Assembly: GCA_963752755.1 (NCBI GenBank)
Contig: CAVVZJ010000001.1
Coordinates: 1,860,001 to 1,924,000 of the forward strand
Direction: 5' to 3'
Length of the DNA: 64,000 bases
Origin: CAVVZJ01 sp963752755
GTDB lineage: Bacteria; Planctomycetota; Planctomycetia; Isosphaerales; Isosphaeraceae
This document shows, one piece after another, positions 9,384 to 18,135 of the stretch. The notes beneath the pieces were generated by a model. It had not been told where the DNA came from, did not search any database, and was given only the letters and a program-made list of their open reading frames with translations. The translations under genes and the position numbers were made by a program. Each line of letters starts with the position of its first letter. Positions within the stretch are counted from its first letter, which is position 1.

Positions 9384-11297
9384 ATGGTCGGCCGATCGTA
9401 CCGAATCACCGGCTTCCTCCTGCTTCTGGCCACCGCTTCCGCGCGAGCCGACCAGCTGGAACTCGACGAGGCGACTCGCGGACGCTGCCTGGCCGTGCTC
9501 CGCGACGGGCTGGCGTCGGCGGAATTCTGGCCGTCCATGCACGCGGCGGAGGGGCTGTCGCGGGCGGGCTTCGGTGACGAGGTGAGAGCCCGACTGGCGC
9601 CGAAGGTGCCGGCCGAGCGCGACGACCAGCATCGCTGCGGCCTGGCGCGGGAGCTGGTGCGGGCGGGAGACCTGTCGTTCGTCGGGGTCCTGTGCGCGGT
9701 GCTGGAGAAGGCGGACCCGTACGGACATGTCCATGCGTGCGAAAGCCTGTTCAAGGTCGGCCAGATCGGGGATGGGGAGCGATTGCGAGCGGCACTTGGG
9801 AGATCGGATGAACCCAAGCTGGCGATCATGGCAGCGGCGGCGCTGGCACGCTGGGGGAATCCGGCAGCGCTGGCGACGCTCCGGGAATACGTCGGCGACG
9901 AGGATGGGGAGACGGCCCGGATTGCGGCCTGGGTTCTGGCGCGGGTGGGCGATCGGAGCGATCTGGCGGCCCTGCGGACGGGAGCGAAGCGATTCGACGA
10001 TCCGCTCACCCGGGCGTACTTCGAGCACGCACTGGCCGCGCTCGGGGATGAGGACGGGCGGGCGGCCCTGGTCCGCAACCTGGGCAGCGATGACCCGAAC
10101 GTCCGTGTTTATGCGGCCGAGTTCGCTCCGGAGGCGCGGGCGACCGGGGCCAGGGCGGCGCTGGTCAAGTTGCTCGACGATGAGGTGCTGGACGTTCGCA
10201 TTCGCGCGTCGCAGGCACTCTTGCAGCTTGCGAAGCCGGCCCCCCCGGAGCGTGATGAGGTGTTCACACGCGATGTTTTCGAGGCGACGGCCGAGAACCC
10301 GCGATACAGCGAGGGGTCGGTGATCGTGCTCCGTGATGGGAGGTTGTTGTACGCGACGACGGAATTCGAGGGGAGCGGATCGGACTTCGCGAAGGCGCGG
10401 ATCATCGCGGTCGAGTCGGACGACGGCGGGCGGTCGTGGGGTTCGCGGCGCGTGCTTCAGGAGAACGTGGGGAAGCAGAACGTGATGTCGGTCACGCTCC
10501 GGCGGCTGACGGACGAGCCGTTCGACGGGCCGATCGGGATGTTCTATCTAATCAAGAATTCGTATGAGGACTTGCAGGTTTATCTCCGGGTCTCGGAGGA
10601 CGAGGGAGCGACGTTCGGTGAGCCGGTGCGGGTGACGACGGAGCCAGGCTATCATGTGCTCAATAACGACCGCGTGACCCGGCTGACGACGGGCCGGCTG
10701 GTCGTGCCGGTGGCCTCGACGGACGACGTGCGCAACGGGGGTCGGTTCGTGAGCGTCTGCTACCTCTCGGACGATCGCGGGCGGACCTGGAGGCGCGGGA
10801 AGGAGTCGGTCTCGTATCCGAAGCGGGGGGCGATGGAGCCGGAGGTACTGGAGCGGAAGGACGGCAGTCTCCTGATGCACTTCCGCACGCAACTGGGACA
10901 CATCGCGGTCTGCGAGTCGGGCGACGGGGGAGAGACGTGGAGCGAGCCGAGGTCGTGGGGCGTGCGGGCACCCGAGGCGCCGACGACCCTGAGACAGATT
11001 CCTTCGACGGGAGACTGGCTCCTGATCTGGAACGACACGTTCCGGGAGGGCCAGGGGCACGGCGGAAAGCGGACGCCCCTGACGGCGGCGGTCTCGAAGG
11101 ATGAGGGGAAGACGTGGGCGCTGAGGCGTGACCTCGAGACGGACGAGAATCAGACTTACGCATACACAAGCATCCTGTTTCACGAGGGAAGGGTGTTGAT
11201 GACATATTATGTGCGTGACGAGAAGACGGGGCGGATCTCGTCGCGGTTCCGGTCGTTGCCGATTGGCTGGTTCTACCAGGGCGGGGACGGGCCTTGA
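9384..11297 (+). CDS. Exported HEAT-repeat / sialidase-like fusion protein
   Basis: 637 residues. A signal peptide (ITGFLLLLATASARA) is followed by about 270 residues of HEAT/PBS-like helical repeats (AAAALARWGNPAALATLREY, RIAAWVLARVGD, RIRASQALLQLA). The rest is a six-bladed sialidase-like propeller with several Asp-box sequences: ESDDGGRSWG, SEDEGATF, SDDRGRTW, SGDGGETW and SKDEGKTW. Such exo-alpha-sialidase-like proteins act on sialic acids or other sugars outside the cytoplasm, but the substrate here is unknown. The ATG at 9384 was chosen for the signal peptide. It starts the plus-strand run continuing to 17908. Confidence 0.85.
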   Translation: MVGRSYRITGFLLLLATASARADQLELDEATRGRCLAVLRDGLASAEFWPSMHAAEGLSRAGFGDEVRARLAPKVPAERDDQHRCGLARELVRAGDLSFVGVLCAVLEKADPYGHVHACESLFKVGQIGDGERLRAALGRSDEPKLAIMAAAALARWGNPAALATLREYVGDEDGETARIAAWVLARVGDRSDLAALRTGAKRFDDPLTRAYFEHALAALGDEDGRAALVRNLGSDDPNVRVYAAEFAPEARATGARAALVKLLDDEVLDVRIRASQALLQLAKPAPPERDEVFTRDVFEATAENPRYSEGSVIVLRDGRLLYATTEFEGSGSDFAKARIIAVESDDGGRSWGSRRVLQENVGKQNVMSVTLRRLTDEPFDGPIGMFYLIKNSYEDLQVYLRVSEDEGATFGEPVRVTTEPGYHVLNNDRVTRLTTGRLVVPVASTDDVRNGGRFVSVCYLSDDRGRTWRRGKESVSYPKRGAMEPEVLERKDGSLLMHFRTQLGHIAVCESGDGGETWSEPRSWGVRAPEAPTTLRQIPSTGDWLLIWNDTFREGQGHGGKRTPLTAAVSKDEGKTWALRRDLETDENQTYAYTSILFHEGRVLMTYYVRDEKTGRISSRFRSLPIGWFYQGGDGP

Positions 11298-11318
11298 GGC
11301 GGGAAGGGGGTCGGGGGC

Positions 11319-12282
11319 GTGGACCTGAAGACGATCGAGCTGGGCGACCGGGGCGCGGGGTCGAGCGTCCTGATCACGGGCGGGGTGCATGGAGATGAAT
11401 ATGAGCCGATGGTGGCGATCGATCGGCTGGGAAAGGAGCTGAGGGATCGCCGGCTGAAGGGGCATCTGAGGCTGGTTCCGGTGGTCAACGAGGCGGCGTA
11501 CCGGCTGGGTCGGAGGACGGCGGAAGATGGCCAGGATCTCGCCCGGACGTGTCCGGGGCGGGCGGAGGGGACGGTCACGGAGGGGGTCGCTCAGGCGCTG
11601 GCGGCCTTGATCCGGCAGGCGGACGCCTATCTCGACCTGCATACGGGAGGCGGGAACCTGCGGCTCCTTCCGCTCTGCGGCTACATGATGCATCCGGCGG
11701 CGAGCGTGCGGGAACGGCAGCGGAGGATGGCGCGGGTCTTCGGGATGCCGGTCGTCTGGGGAACTGACCCGAACCTGGAAGGGCGGTCGCTCTCGGTGGC
11801 GCGGGATGCGGGCGTGCCGGCGATCTATGCGGAATTTCTCGGGGGTGGTGGATGCGACGGTCGCGGGGTGGAGGGGTATCTCCAGGGGTGTCGCAACGTG
11901 CTGATCGATCTCGGGCTGATTGCGGGGGAGATCGTCTTGCCGGAGGCGGAGCCGCTCGTGGTGGAGGATGAACGGCCGGGATCGGGTCACTTGCAGGTTC
12001 AGCATCCGGCGGCGAGGGACGGGATTTTCGAGGTCGGGCGTCACGCTGGGGGAGCGAGTCCGGAACGGGGATCAGTTGGGGACCCTGGTGGACCCGATCG
12101 GGGGAGAGGTCGTGCCGGTCGTGGCGGAACGGGAGGGGATCGTGCTGGGCGTGAGAGCGAACGCTCGGGTGTCGGAGGGCGAGTGCCTGGCGGTCGTGCT
12201 GGAGACGGATCAGGCTCCGCCGGAATGGCACTTCTGGGGAGGACCGGACGCTCGCCTGGCGAGACGCGATCGGTTAACGTGA
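11319..12282 (+). CDS. AstE/AspA-like zinc deacylase, one frameshift
   Basis: Member of the succinylglutamate desuccinylase/aspartoacylase (M14-like) family, which removes N-acyl groups from small substrates. Zinc ligands are visible in GGVHGDEYEP (His, Glu) and YLDLHTGG (His). GTG at 11319 is the likely start, 21 bases after the previous stop. After ARDGIFEV the frame is lost in GGG near 12035; dropping one G gives GVTLGERVRNGDQLGTLVDP and the C-terminal beta domain (VVPVVAEREGIVLGVRAN) ending at 12282. Context with aldolase, SDR and transporter suggests processing of an acylated sugar acid or amino acid, an inference. Confidence 0.82.
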
Positions 12283-12328
12283 GACCGCCCGAGGTGCACA
12301 AGGCCCGCTGAGCGACGAGGAACGACCC

Positions 12329-13121
12329 ATGCGAGCGAGCAAGATCAAGGCGAAGCTCCGGCGCGGTGAGCCGGTGCTGCTGACGGCCCTGGCGTTGACC
12401 GACCCATCCGTATTCGAGCTGGCGAGCCTAATGGGATTCGATGGGCTCTGGCTCGACCTGGAACATCATGCCCTGAGCGTCGCGACCGCGGCGAACCTGA
12501 TCCGGGCGGCGAGGCTGGGGACGTCGGACGTGATGACCCGGCCGGCGAAGGGCGAGCTGATGCGGCTGGGACGGCTGCTGGAGGCGGGAGCGCAGGGAAT
12601 CATGTATCCGCGCGTGCGAGAGTGCGGCCGAGGCGCGGGAGGTGGTGAAGTGGTCGAAGTTCGCGCCGCTGGGGAAGCGTGGCCTGGACAGCGGCAACGC
12701 GGACAACCCGTACTGCGCAACGCCGATCGATCGTTATGTGAACGAGGCGAATGAGCAGACGTTCGTGGTCGTGCAGATCGAGGACCCGGAGATGCTGGGG
12801 GAGGTCGATGCGATCGCGGCGGTCGAGGGTGTGGACGTGCTCTTCCTGGGGCCGGCGGATTACTCACTCCTGAGCGGGTCGCCCGGGCAGTTCGACTGTG
12901 CGGCGGTGGGGGAGGCGATCCGTCGGGTCGCGAGTGCGGCCGAGAAGGCGGGCAAGGTGTGGGGGATGCCCACGTCGTCTCCGGAGCGGAGCCGGCAACT
13001 GCTCGACCAGGGGGCGCGATTCCTCACCTACGGAGCCGACATCCTGATGGTCAAGCAGGCGCTGGAGTCGATCCGGGAAACCTATGGCCCGCTGGGGTTC
13101 ACCTTCGACGGCCGCATGTGA
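12329..13121 (+). CDS. HpcH/HpaI-family aldolase, one frameshift
   Basis: Class II pyruvate aldolase of the HpcH/HpaI family, which splits 2-keto-3-deoxy sugar acids or related compounds into pyruvate and an aldehyde. Seen: GFDGLWLDLEHHALSV with the catalytic His, GAQGIMYPRV, and in the second frame VVVQIEDPEMLGEVDAIA (metal-binding Glu and Asp) and VDVLFLGPADYSLLSG. The shift lies near 12616-12622; removing one base joins RV to SAAEAREVVKWSKFAPLG. ATG 12329 follows a GACGAGGAACG ribosome-site-like stretch. It is followed after 12 bases by the SDR gene, implying a shared transcript. Confidence 0.87.
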
Positions 13122-13133
13122 GGGGACCGGATC

Positions 13134-13901
13134 ATGAAGCTGCTCGGCAAGAAGGCGATCGTGACGGGCGCGGCGCGGGGCATCGGTCGGGGCTGTGCGC
13201 TGGAGCTGGCCCGCGCGGGGGCGGACGTGGCGATCAACGATCGGGAGCGGACCCCCCAGGCGGAGGCGGTCGTCGCAGAGATCCTGGGGCTGGGAAGGGA
13301 GGCGGTGCTGGTCGAAGGGGACGCGTTCGAGGAGGCGTCTTGCCAGGGCATCGTGGCGAGGGCGGTCGAGGCGTTGGGGAGGATCGACATCCTCGTCAGC
13401 AATCCGGCTTACACCTTGCGCGGAGACTTTCTGGAATATGACGCTCAAGCCTTTCAGAAGGTGATTCAGGGAACGCTGGTGGGCGGATTCCTGATGAGCC
13501 AGCTGGTGGCGCGTCGGATGGTGGAGCAAGGGGTTGGGGGCAAGATCGTCTTCATTTCGAGTGTGCATGCCGAGATGCCGTATGCGCGGAGCGTGGCGTA
13601 CAACGCGGGCAAGGCCGGCCTGAACAACATGGCAAAGACGATCGCCGTGGAGTTGCTCCGGCATCGGATCAACGTGAACGTGATCGAGCCGGGCTGGATC
13701 GACACGCCGGGCGAGCACGTGATTTACAGCGACGAGGTCATCCGCGAGGCCGGGGCGAAGCTGCCCTGGGGACGGATGGGTCAACCCGAGGATATCGGCA
13801 AGGCGGCGGCGTTTCTGGCGTCGGACGAGGCGGATTACATCACGGGGACCGTCCTGCTCGTCGATGGGGGCTTCCTGCTGCGCGACGCCCGGGCGGAGTG
13901 A
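13134..13901 (+). CDS. SDR-family oxidoreductase
   Basis: Classical short-chain dehydrogenase of 255 residues using NAD(P)H. Cofactor motif TGAARGIGRG, catalytic Ser in FISSVH, and YNAGK (Tyr and Lys) are all present; the usual NNAG is SNPA. The C-terminus EDIGKAAAFLASDEADYITG with VDGGF is typical. Between an aldolase and a sodium symporter it most likely oxidises a sugar or sugar acid before cleavage, which is inferred from context only. Confidence 0.93.
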   Translation: MKLLGKKAIVTGAARGIGRGCALELARAGADVAINDRERTPQAEAVVAEILGLGREAVLVEGDAFEEASCQGIVARAVEALGRIDILVSNPAYTLRGDFLEYDAQAFQKVIQGTLVGGFLMSQLVARRMVEQGVGGKIVFISSVHAEMPYARSVAYNAGKAGLNNMAKTIAVELLRHRINVNVIEPGWIDTPGEHVIYSDEVIREAGAKLPWGRMGQPEDIGKAAAFLASDEADYITGTVLLVDGGFLLRDARAE

Positions 13902-13931
13902 CGGGCGCGAGTCACCCCGGGGAGAAGCTTG

Positions 13932-15398
13932 ATGGCCCATTTCACCTGGCTTGATGTTGCCGTCTTTTTGGTTTACCTGCTCGCCTCCGTGGCGATCGGG
14001 GCCTATTTCTCTCGCGGACAGAAGAATCTGAACGAGTACCTGCTCGCAGGCCGGAGCATGGGACGGGTTGTGCTCGGGATGACGATCCTGGCCGCGCTCT
14101 TCTCGGGGATCACGTTCCTGGCGGCGCCGAGCGAGGGGTACGCGCATGGCCTGGCCTTCTTCTGGGTGAACCTCGGGTTCTTCGTGGCCACGCCGATCAC
14201 GACGCTGGTGATCCTGCCGTTCTTCTACCACGCGCGCTTTTATACCGCGTATCAATACCTGGAGGAGCGTTTCTCGGTCCAGGTGAGGACGCTGGCGTCG
14301 GCGTCGTTCATCGTGCGGGTCTTGCTCTGGCTGGCGCTGGCGACGTATGCACCGGCGCTGGCGCTGGAGCAGGTGACGGGCTTGCCGCTCTGGTTCACGA
14401 TCCTCTGCACGGGGATCTTGACGACCTTCTACACGACGCTCGGCGGCATGAAGGCGGTGATCTGGACGGACGTGATGCAGCTCGTGGTGCTGTTCGGGGG
14501 TCAACTCCTGATCGCGTTGACGGCGATCACGCGGGTACCCGGGGGAATCGGGCGCGTGGTGGAGGTGGCGCGGGAGGGGGGCAAGATGGACCTGAGCTGG
14601 AGCCTCGACCCGACGGTGCGGATCACGCTCTGGGGCTTGCTGCTCGGATCGGCCTTCATGCACCTGATCCAGATGGCGACGGATCAGGTGTCGGTCCAGC
14701 GCTACCTGACGGCGAAGAGCCTGAAGGAGGCGCAGAGGGGGCTCTGGCTGAAGCTGTGGCTGGTGCTCCCCGTGACGCTGGTCTTCTACGGTACGGGGGT
14801 CGTCCTTTATGCGTTCTATCAGGTCCACGGCGACCCGCTGGCGGCGGGGCAGATCCGGAAGGCGGACCAGATCCTGCCGTACTTCGCGGTCACGGAGCTT
14901 CCGTCGGGGTTCTCGGGCCTGTTCATTGCGGCGATCTATGCGGCGAGCATGTCGACCGTGTCGGCCGGGATCAACTCGCTGACCACGGCGAGCCTGATCG
15001 ATTTCTACCAGCGGCTGGGGAAGCGGCCGGATCTCTCCGAGGCGTCGCAACTGAGACTGGCGCGGCGGATGACGGTGGGGTATGGCGCACTCGTGATCGC
15101 GCTGGCGTTCCTGGTTCAGCATCTCGGAACGCTTCTTGAAGCGAGTAATTCGGTGATCGGGTTGGTGGGCGGTCCGATGCTGGGGCTCTTTTTCCTGGGA
15201 ATCCTGGTGAAACGGGCGACGGCGCGGGGGGCCTTGATCGGCTGGATTGCCGGGGTCGGGGTGCTGCTGCCGGTCTGCTTCGCGAGCCGGATCTCATTCC
15301 TCTGGTATGCGATGATCGGCTGCCTGGCGACGATGGCGGTCGGGTATGCGGCGAGCCTCTTCGAGAAGTGCCCGGGGAGAAGCAACTGGAGGGGTTGA
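13932..15398 (+). CDS. Sodium:solute symporter (SSS family)
   Basis: Inner-membrane sodium-coupled transporter of about 488 residues with roughly 13 hydrophobic segments. It begins with a helix (VAVFLVYLLASVAIGAYF), then NLNEYLLAGRSMG, a characteristic SSS N-terminal motif, and later ATDQVSVQRYLTAKSLKEA and AAIYAASMSTVSAGINS, matching the sodium-site and signature regions. ATG 13932 follows GGGGAGAAGCTTG; a TTG three bases upstream is an unlikely alternative. Its place in the operon suggests uptake of the compound handled by the deacylase, aldolase and SDR. Confidence 0.93.
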   Translation: MAHFTWLDVAVFLVYLLASVAIGAYFSRGQKNLNEYLLAGRSMGRVVLGMTILAALFSGITFLAAPSEGYAHGLAFFWVNLGFFVATPITTLVILPFFYHARFYTAYQYLEERFSVQVRTLASASFIVRVLLWLALATYAPALALEQVTGLPLWFTILCTGILTTFYTTLGGMKAVIWTDVMQLVVLFGGQLLIALTAITRVPGGIGRVVEVAREGGKMDLSWSLDPTVRITLWGLLLGSAFMHLIQMATDQVSVQRYLTAKSLKEAQRGLWLKLWLVLPVTLVFYGTGVVLYAFYQVHGDPLAAGQIRKADQILPYFAVTELPSGFSGLFIAAIYAASMSTVSAGINSLTTASLIDFYQRLGKRPDLSEASQLRLARRMTVGYGALVIALAFLVQHLGTLLEASNSVIGLVGGPMLGLFFLGILVKRATARGALIGWIAGVGVLLPVCFASRISFLWYAMIGCLATMAVGYAASLFEKCPGRSNWRG

Positions 15399-15553
15399 CG
15401 TGGGAACGCCGCGGGAGGCGCGGAGGTCGCGGTCGGAACGACGGCCTCGCAACCGTCGGAGTCGTCGGCCGCACAGGCGCGTTGAAATGGCGCCGACCGT
15501 CGCTTTGAGGACGGTCGGCGGAGCCCACTCTACAAGAATCTGGAGATCGGAAA

Positions 15554-17908
15554 ATGGGGATTACCCAACGGCTCGGAATCCTTGGTGCGGTCGTCGTCCT
15601 CGCTCCCCTCAGCGCAGAGGCCGAGGGGCCGGAACCGAAACTGGTCTCCGTCGAGAAGATCTGGGATGGGGGACGGCACAACGCATTCACGGACCTGATC
15701 CGCTGGCGAGGGCGGTTTTACTGCGTCTTCCGGGAGTCGGAGGCGCATGTCGGTGGCGATGGCAAGATCCGAGTGCTCGAATCGGCGGACGGCCAGCGCT
15801 GGGAGCCGGTGGGGCTGGTGGCTGAGGAGGGGGTCGATCTGAGGGACCCGAAGCTGTCGATCACTCCAGATGATCGGTTGATGATCGTGGCGGGGGGCTC
15901 GATCTACCGAGGCCAGGAATTGCTGGGGCGGAGGCCGCGGGTCACGTTCTCGAAGGATGGGCGGACGTGGTCGAAGCCGGAAAAGGTGCTGTCGGAAGGG
16001 GAGTGGCTCTGGCGGGTCACCTGGCACGACGGCAAGGCTTACGGGATTTCCTACGACGCCGATGCGCGGAAGACAACGGCGGCGAAGCAGGCGGCGGAGA
16101 AGGGTCAGGTCGAGCCGGGGCCGGCGGACTGGAAGCTCAAGCTGTTCCGGAGCGTTGACGGCGTGAAGTACGAACTGGTGACCCATCTGGATGTGCCGGG
16201 GCATCCGAATGAGTCCACGGTGCGATTCCTGCCGGATGAGACGATGGTGGCGCTGGTGCGTCGCGAGGGGGGCAACACGTTCGGCTGGATCGGCCACAGC
16301 CGGCCGCCGTACACGGACTGGGAATGGCACGAAACAAAGCATCGGCTCGGCGGCCCCAACTTCCTCCGATTGCCGGACGGCTCGCTCTGGGCGGCGGGTC
16401 GGAGCTATCCCGGAGGCGCGAAGACGGTACTCGCCAGGATGACGCTCGATCAATATGAGCCGGTCCTCACGTTTCCGAGCGGCGGTGACACGAGCTATCC
16501 GGGCCTGGTCTGGCATGATGGGATGCTCTGGATGAGCTATTATTCCTCGCACGAGGGCAAGACGTCGATCTACCTGGCGAAGATCCAGTTGCCTCTGGAG
16601 GCGGAGGAGGTCGGGACGAGGCTGGAGCCGTTCGTGGATGATTACTGGCTTGATCGGCTGGCGGGATCGGCCCGGCTGGAGGTGCAGCGGCCGGAGCCTG
16701 GGGAGGTCGTGCTCACGGCGGATGAGCCGTGGGAGGGGAATACGAGTGCGTATTTCACGGTGTTTCAGGATGGCGACCGTTACCGGATGTATTACCGGGG
16801 GGCTCACTTCGTCGAGGAAACGAAGAAGGCGGGTCACCGGGAGTTGACGTGTTACGCGGAGAGTCAGGACGGGATTCACTGGAAGAAGCCGGAGCTGGGC
16901 CTGTTTGAATTCGAGGGATCAAAGCGCAACAATATCGTCTGGGACGGGCCCGGCACGCATGATTTCGCGCCGTTTCGTGATTCCAACCCGGCTTGCGAGC
17001 CATCGGCCCGGTACAAGGCACTGGCGAGGACCGACGGCGGCTTGCTGGCGTTCGGATCGAAGGATGCGATTCACTGGAACCTGTTGAGCCAGTCGCCGGT
17101 GATCACAAAGGGGGCGTTCGACTCGCAGAATGTGGCGTTCTGGGATGGGGTCGCGGGGAAGTACCGGGAATATCACCGGGCGTTCCGAGGCGTGCGCGAC
17201 ATCATGACGGGGACGTCGGACGACTTCCTGAACTGGACGGACCCGGTCTTTCTCGAGTACGAGGGGGCCCCGAAGGAGCATCTCTACACGAATGCGATCC
17301 AGCCTTATTTCCGCGCCCCACACCTCTTGATTGGCTTCCCGACCCGCTTCCTGCCGGCGACCCAGCAGACGGAGCCGACGTTCATGGCCAGTCGTGATCG
17401 CCGGCACTTCCGGCGGTATCCGGAGGCCGTGATCCCGACGACGGCGCCCGAGGATCGCGACGGGAACCGTTGCAATTACCTGGCATGGGGCGTCGTGACA
17501 TTGCCGGGTCAGGAACGAGAACTCTCCGTCTATGCGGCGGAAGCGTACTACACGGGAACAGGGACGCGGCTCCGGCGGTTCGTCTATCGGCGCGATGGGT
17601 TCGTGGCGCTGCACGCGGACGGGGATGGGGGCGAGGCCGTGACGAGGCCGATCCGGTTTTCGGGGAACCGGCTCATCCTGAACTATCGGGCCGGGAAGGC
17701 GGGACAGGTGCGCGTCGAGATCCAGGATGCGGGCGGGACGCCCCTCGAAGGGTTCGGCGAATCGGATGCGAAGGCGTTGAAGGGAGACGAGGTGGAGGGC
17801 GTCGTGACCTGGGAGGAAGGGCGGGACCTCGGCGGGCTGGCGGGGAGGTCGGTGAGGTTGCGGTTCGTGATGGAGAACGCCGATATCTTCGCGTTTCGAT
17901 TTGAGTAA
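15554..17908 (+). CDS. Exported two-module sialidase-like / glycosidase-like protein
   Basis: 784 residues. A signal peptide (GILGAVVVLAPLSAEAEG) precedes an N-terminal propeller of about 340 residues with Asp-box-like turns (LESADGQRWEPVG, TFSKDGRTWSKP). A second module from about residue 360 (VGTRLEPFVDDYWLDRLAG) shows repeated blade-like sequences (YAESQDGIHWKKPELG, GTSDDFLNWTDPVFLEY), as in GH32/GH43-type hypothetical proteins of planctomycetes, and ends in a beta-rich domain. GGAG lies 8 bases before ATG 15554. Probably acts on extracellular glycans; the substrate is unknown. It is the last gene of the plus-strand run. Confidence 0.8.
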   Translation: MGITQRLGILGAVVVLAPLSAEAEGPEPKLVSVEKIWDGGRHNAFTDLIRWRGRFYCVFRESEAHVGGDGKIRVLESADGQRWEPVGLVAEEGVDLRDPKLSITPDDRLMIVAGGSIYRGQELLGRRPRVTFSKDGRTWSKPEKVLSEGEWLWRVTWHDGKAYGISYDADARKTTAAKQAAEKGQVEPGPADWKLKLFRSVDGVKYELVTHLDVPGHPNESTVRFLPDETMVALVRREGGNTFGWIGHSRPPYTDWEWHETKHRLGGPNFLRLPDGSLWAAGRSYPGGAKTVLARMTLDQYEPVLTFPSGGDTSYPGLVWHDGMLWMSYYSSHEGKTSIYLAKIQLPLEAEEVGTRLEPFVDDYWLDRLAGSARLEVQRPEPGEVVLTADEPWEGNTSAYFTVFQDGDRYRMYYRGAHFVEETKKAGHRELTCYAESQDGIHWKKPELGLFEFEGSKRNNIVWDGPGTHDFAPFRDSNPACEPSARYKALARTDGGLLAFGSKDAIHWNLLSQSPVITKGAFDSQNVAFWDGVAGKYREYHRAFRGVRDIMTGTSDDFLNWTDPVFLEYEGAPKEHLYTNAIQPYFRAPHLLIGFPTRFLPATQQTEPTFMASRDRRHFRRYPEAVIPTTAPEDRDGNRCNYLAWGVVTLPGQERELSVYAAEAYYTGTGTRLRRFVYRRDGFVALHADGDGGEAVTRPIRFSGNRLILNYRAGKAGQVRVEIQDAGGTPLEGFGESDAKALKGDEVEGVVTWEEGRDLGGLAGRSVRLRFVMENADIFAFRFE

Positions 17909-18028
17909 TCCGGGATCGGCCGTAGCGCCGGCGGAGTCGGGGGTCTCGAAGGCGAGGCTCCCCGCCATCCCGACGGCCGGCAAGGCGGCGGCCGGGACGG
18001 CCTGAGGAGCCCTCCGAAGCCACCGATC

Positions 18029-18135
18029 TAGAGCGGATTTCGTTCGTCGAGGATCCCAGCCGGGGGCGGCTGTGCCACAAGATTTGTGGGCCGGCCGCCC
18101 CCGGCTGGCCGGCTCTCCACTCATGCGGGAACCGC
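18029..18135 (+). repeat. Dispersed palindromic repeat, copy 1
   Basis: A 107-base unit that recurs nearly identically, in opposite orientation, at 58051-58161. It contains nested dyads: outer arms 18058-18070 and 18094-18106 (13 bp, perfect) and inner arms CCACAA (18075-18080) and TTGTGG (18084-18089). Its end overlaps the last codons and stop of the sulfatase gene. It resembles a REP/MITE-like element or mobile terminator; it encodes nothing. Confidence 0.8.

Noticed and set aside
10548..12044. 498-residue minus-strand open frame
   Set aside because: It is antisense to the HEAT/sialidase and deacylase genes, with His/Arg/Pro-rich sequence and no motif.
12864..15122. 752-residue minus-strand open frame
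   Set aside because: It is antisense to the SDR and symporter genes, which have complete motifs. The translation is Arg/Pro/His-rich, as expected for a shadow frame in GC-rich DNA.
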